DNA of 64,000 nt from Polynucleobacter sp. MG-5-Ahmo-C2 (GTDB lineage: Bacteria; Pseudomonadota; Gammaproteobacteria; Burkholderiales; Burkholderiaceae): positions 496,001-560,000 of the forward strand of contig NZ_CP061304.1 of assembly GCF_018687735.1 (NCBI RefSeq), given 5' to 3'. Shown one piece after another: positions 62,831 through 64,000 of the stretch. The notes beneath the pieces were generated by a model. It was not told the DNA's origin. It made no database searches and was given only the letters and a program-made list of their open reading frames with translations. Positions within the stretch are counted from its first letter, which is position 1; each line of letters starts with the position of its first letter. The position numbers and the translations under genes were made by a program.

Positions 62831-63742
62831 ATGCCTCAACTCAATCTTGCAACCATCTCTTATTTACTGATTGCGACCGCCTTATGGGCTGGTAATGCGA
62901 TTGCAGGGCGTGTATTAGTGGGCAGTGGGGCGGTTTCACCCATTACATTAAGTGCGGTGCGTTGGGGTTTAGCAGCACTGTTATTGCTGCCTTTGGGTTG
63001 GCGTGTCTTTGCTTCTAATAGCGCCTTATGGCAGAACAAGAAGCGTTTTGTCTTGTTGGGTTTGTTTGGTGTCGGAAGCTATAACGTACTTTTGTATCTT
63101 GCACTAGAGACTTCAACGGCGATTAATGTCACCTTGATTGGGGCAAGCATGCCCATTTGGATGCTATTCATTGGCGCAGTTTTTTACCAAACCAAACCGG
63201 ATCTATTGCAGTTAGTTGGCGCAGTTGTTTCGCTGCTGGGCGTTGCGATTGTTTTGACGAGAGGTGATTTATCCACTTTGCTTTCCATGCAAATGGTGCT
63301 TGGCGACTTATTAATTATGTTAGCTACGATTACATGGGCTTTCTACAGTTGGATGTTAAGTCGTCCAGGCTCTAGCACTGAACGACAATGGCCTTGGGCT
63401 CAATTTTTAATGGCGCAGGTTTTTGTTGGTCTATTGTGGACAGGATTCTTTGATGGATTTGAGATTGCTGCGGGACATGCTTATTTAGAGATTAATCTTT
63501 GGACTGCATCCTTGATTTTATTTGTTGCCATCGGCCCTTCATTGATTGCTTATCGTTGCTGGGGTCTTGGTGTCAACGGGGCAGGGCCTACTGTTGCAGC
63601 CTTTTTTGCCAATTTCATTCCTTTATTCACTGCAATCCTTTCTGCTGCGATGCTTGGTGAGCCGCCCCAGTTATTCCATGGTTTGGCATTTGCTTTGATC
63701 GTGACTGGAATTGTGGTTTCCTCGAGAGGAAATAAGCTGTAA
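62831..63742 (+). CDS. EamA-family (DMT) transporter
   Basis: This 303-residue inner-membrane protein of the drug/metabolite transporter superfamily has ten hydrophobic segments in two EamA repeats (about 10-140 and 150-300). Signatures are ALWAGNAIAGRVLVGS in the first and ATITWAFYSWMLSRP in the second. Substrate is unknown; amino acid or metabolite efflux is typical. It is divergent from lldD with 145 bp between start codons. Confidence 0.92.
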   Translation: MPQLNLATISYLLIATALWAGNAIAGRVLVGSGAVSPITLSAVRWGLAALLLLPLGWRVFASNSALWQNKKRFVLLGLFGVGSYNVLLYLALETSTAINVTLIGASMPIWMLFIGAVFYQTKPDLLQLVGAVVSLLGVAIVLTRGDLSTLLSMQMVLGDLLIMLATITWAFYSWMLSRPGSSTERQWPWAQFLMAQVFVGLLWTGFFDGFEIAAGHAYLEINLWTASLILFVAIGPSLIAYRCWGLGVNGAGPTVAAFFANFIPLFTAILSAAMLGEPPQLFHGLAFALIVTGIVVSSRGNKL

Positions 63743-63806
63743 AGCCCAGCAAAAGCCTCAAAAAGGCATCTTCATGGGGGTTTTAACAAGATCGCCCAAA
63801 AAAGCG

Positions 63807-63827
63807 CCTAAATCAGTATCATTTAGG
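63807..63827. repeat. Inverted repeat upstream of the aminotransferase gene
   Basis: CCTAAAT at 63807-63813 and ATTTAGG at 63821-63827 form a perfect 7-bp inverted repeat, 7-base spacer. There is no T-run after it, so an operator or leader element is more likely than a terminator. Confidence 0.35.
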
Positions 63828-63856
63828 GCTAATCACAGAATCCCTAGGAAATCGCT

Positions 63857-64000
63857 ATGCCAGGCTTACTCCCCAACGTTGATCCAGATGGTTTATTAGA
63901 GTTCTCGGTCGTTTATACCGATCGATCCCTAAATCACATGTCTGAAGAATTCAAGCGTGTGATGGTTGATATTTCAGGAGTGCTGAAAGACGCTTATAAC
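63857..64000 (+). CDS. Class V aminotransferase (alanine/serine-glyoxylate type), 5' part
   Basis: This partial gene runs off the window; 48 codons are visible. The sequence begins MPGLLPNVDPDGLLEFSVVY, then TDRSLNHMSEEFKRVMVDIS, matching the start of PLP-dependent alanine/serine-glyoxylate aminotransferases. A CTAGGAA site precedes the ATG. The rest of the protein, including the PLP lysine, lies outside. Confidence 0.72.
   Translation, partial: MPGLLPNVDPDGLLEFSVVYTDRSLNHMSEEFKRVMVDISGVLKDAYN

Noticed and set aside
63716..63731. Palindrome TTTCCTCGAGAGGAAA at the end of the EamA gene
   Set aside because: It is coding sequence with a loop of two or fewer bases and no T-run; not a terminator, probably chance.

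Overview
The window reads as an ordinary chromosomal segment of a free-living betaproteobacterium, most likely Polynucleobacter or a close Burkholderiaceae relative. The reasons are the moderate GC content, dense co-directional gene packing with many 1-8 bp stop/start overlaps, the rseP-bamA-skp-lpxD-fabZ-lpxA-lpxB-rnhB order, the ppsR/ppsA pair, the smpB/ratA/guaB/guaA block, and a periplasmic formate dehydrogenase cluster of the betaproteobacterial type. Species assignment is inference. I see no rRNA, tRNA, CRISPR array, prophage, insertion sequence or abrupt change in composition, and no stretch longer than 300 bases lacks a gene.

Layout. 1-9049 (+): outer-membrane biogenesis (rseP, bamA, skp), lipid A synthesis (lpxD, fabZ, lpxA, lpxB), rnhB and an RNA 2'-O-methyltransferase. 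9056-12394: PEP synthase (ppsA) and its bifunctional regulator (ppsR), divergent. 12455-16616 (-): a four-gene Anbu cluster of permuted ATP-grasp, alpha-E, transglutaminase-like protein and proteasome-like Anbu protease. 16748-21111: smpB, ratA, an RnfH-type gene, guaB, guaA. 21132-26598 (+): a ferritin-like DUF455 protein, two tandem paralogous lipoproteins, queE, queD, tadA, ldcA and a SOUL protein. 26620-32160 (-): rlmJ, a PAP2 phosphatase and three glycosylation/flippase-type envelope genes. 32203-35529: a DUF3047 lipoprotein, copper ATPase copA and a small copper chaperone.

35660-47692 is the most coherent functional island. It runs from an Mrp/ApbC Fe-S carrier through DUF3305, DUF3306, a multi-cluster ferredoxin protein and a TorD chaperone to a small Tat-signal protein and the Tat-exported molybdenum/tungsten formate dehydrogenase subunits (alpha, beta, lipoprotein, cytochrome b gamma). 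A small secreted Ala/Pro-rich protein closes it, and tungstate-type ABC genes (tupB, tupC, without tupA) converge on it. An exact FNR-type box lies inside it at 40663-40676. Together these genes would let the cell oxidise periplasmic formate and feed electrons to quinone.

47760-64000: a BFD-like [2Fe-2S] protein, an endonuclease/exonuclease/phosphatase (EEP) family enzyme and a cardiolipin synthase. Then come two CaiB/BaiF CoA-transferases, an acyl-CoA dehydrogenase, a YqaA-type membrane protein, 3-hydroxybutyrate dehydrogenase and HMG-CoA lyase. After these are a PuuD-like membrane protein, rubredoxin with its reductase, an Old Yellow Enzyme, a 58-residue membrane protein, and a cytochrome b561 under a Fur-box promoter. 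The end holds lldD followed by a bestrophin-like gene with no normal start codon, an EamA transporter and the start of a class V aminotransferase.

The observations most worth following are the Anbu operon with its Lys-rich Anbu tail, the FNR box and formate dehydrogenase island with its uncharacterised small proteins, the Fur-controlled b561 promoter, the probable AUU start of the bestrophin-like gene, the single-PDZ RseP, and the tandem lipoprotein pair.
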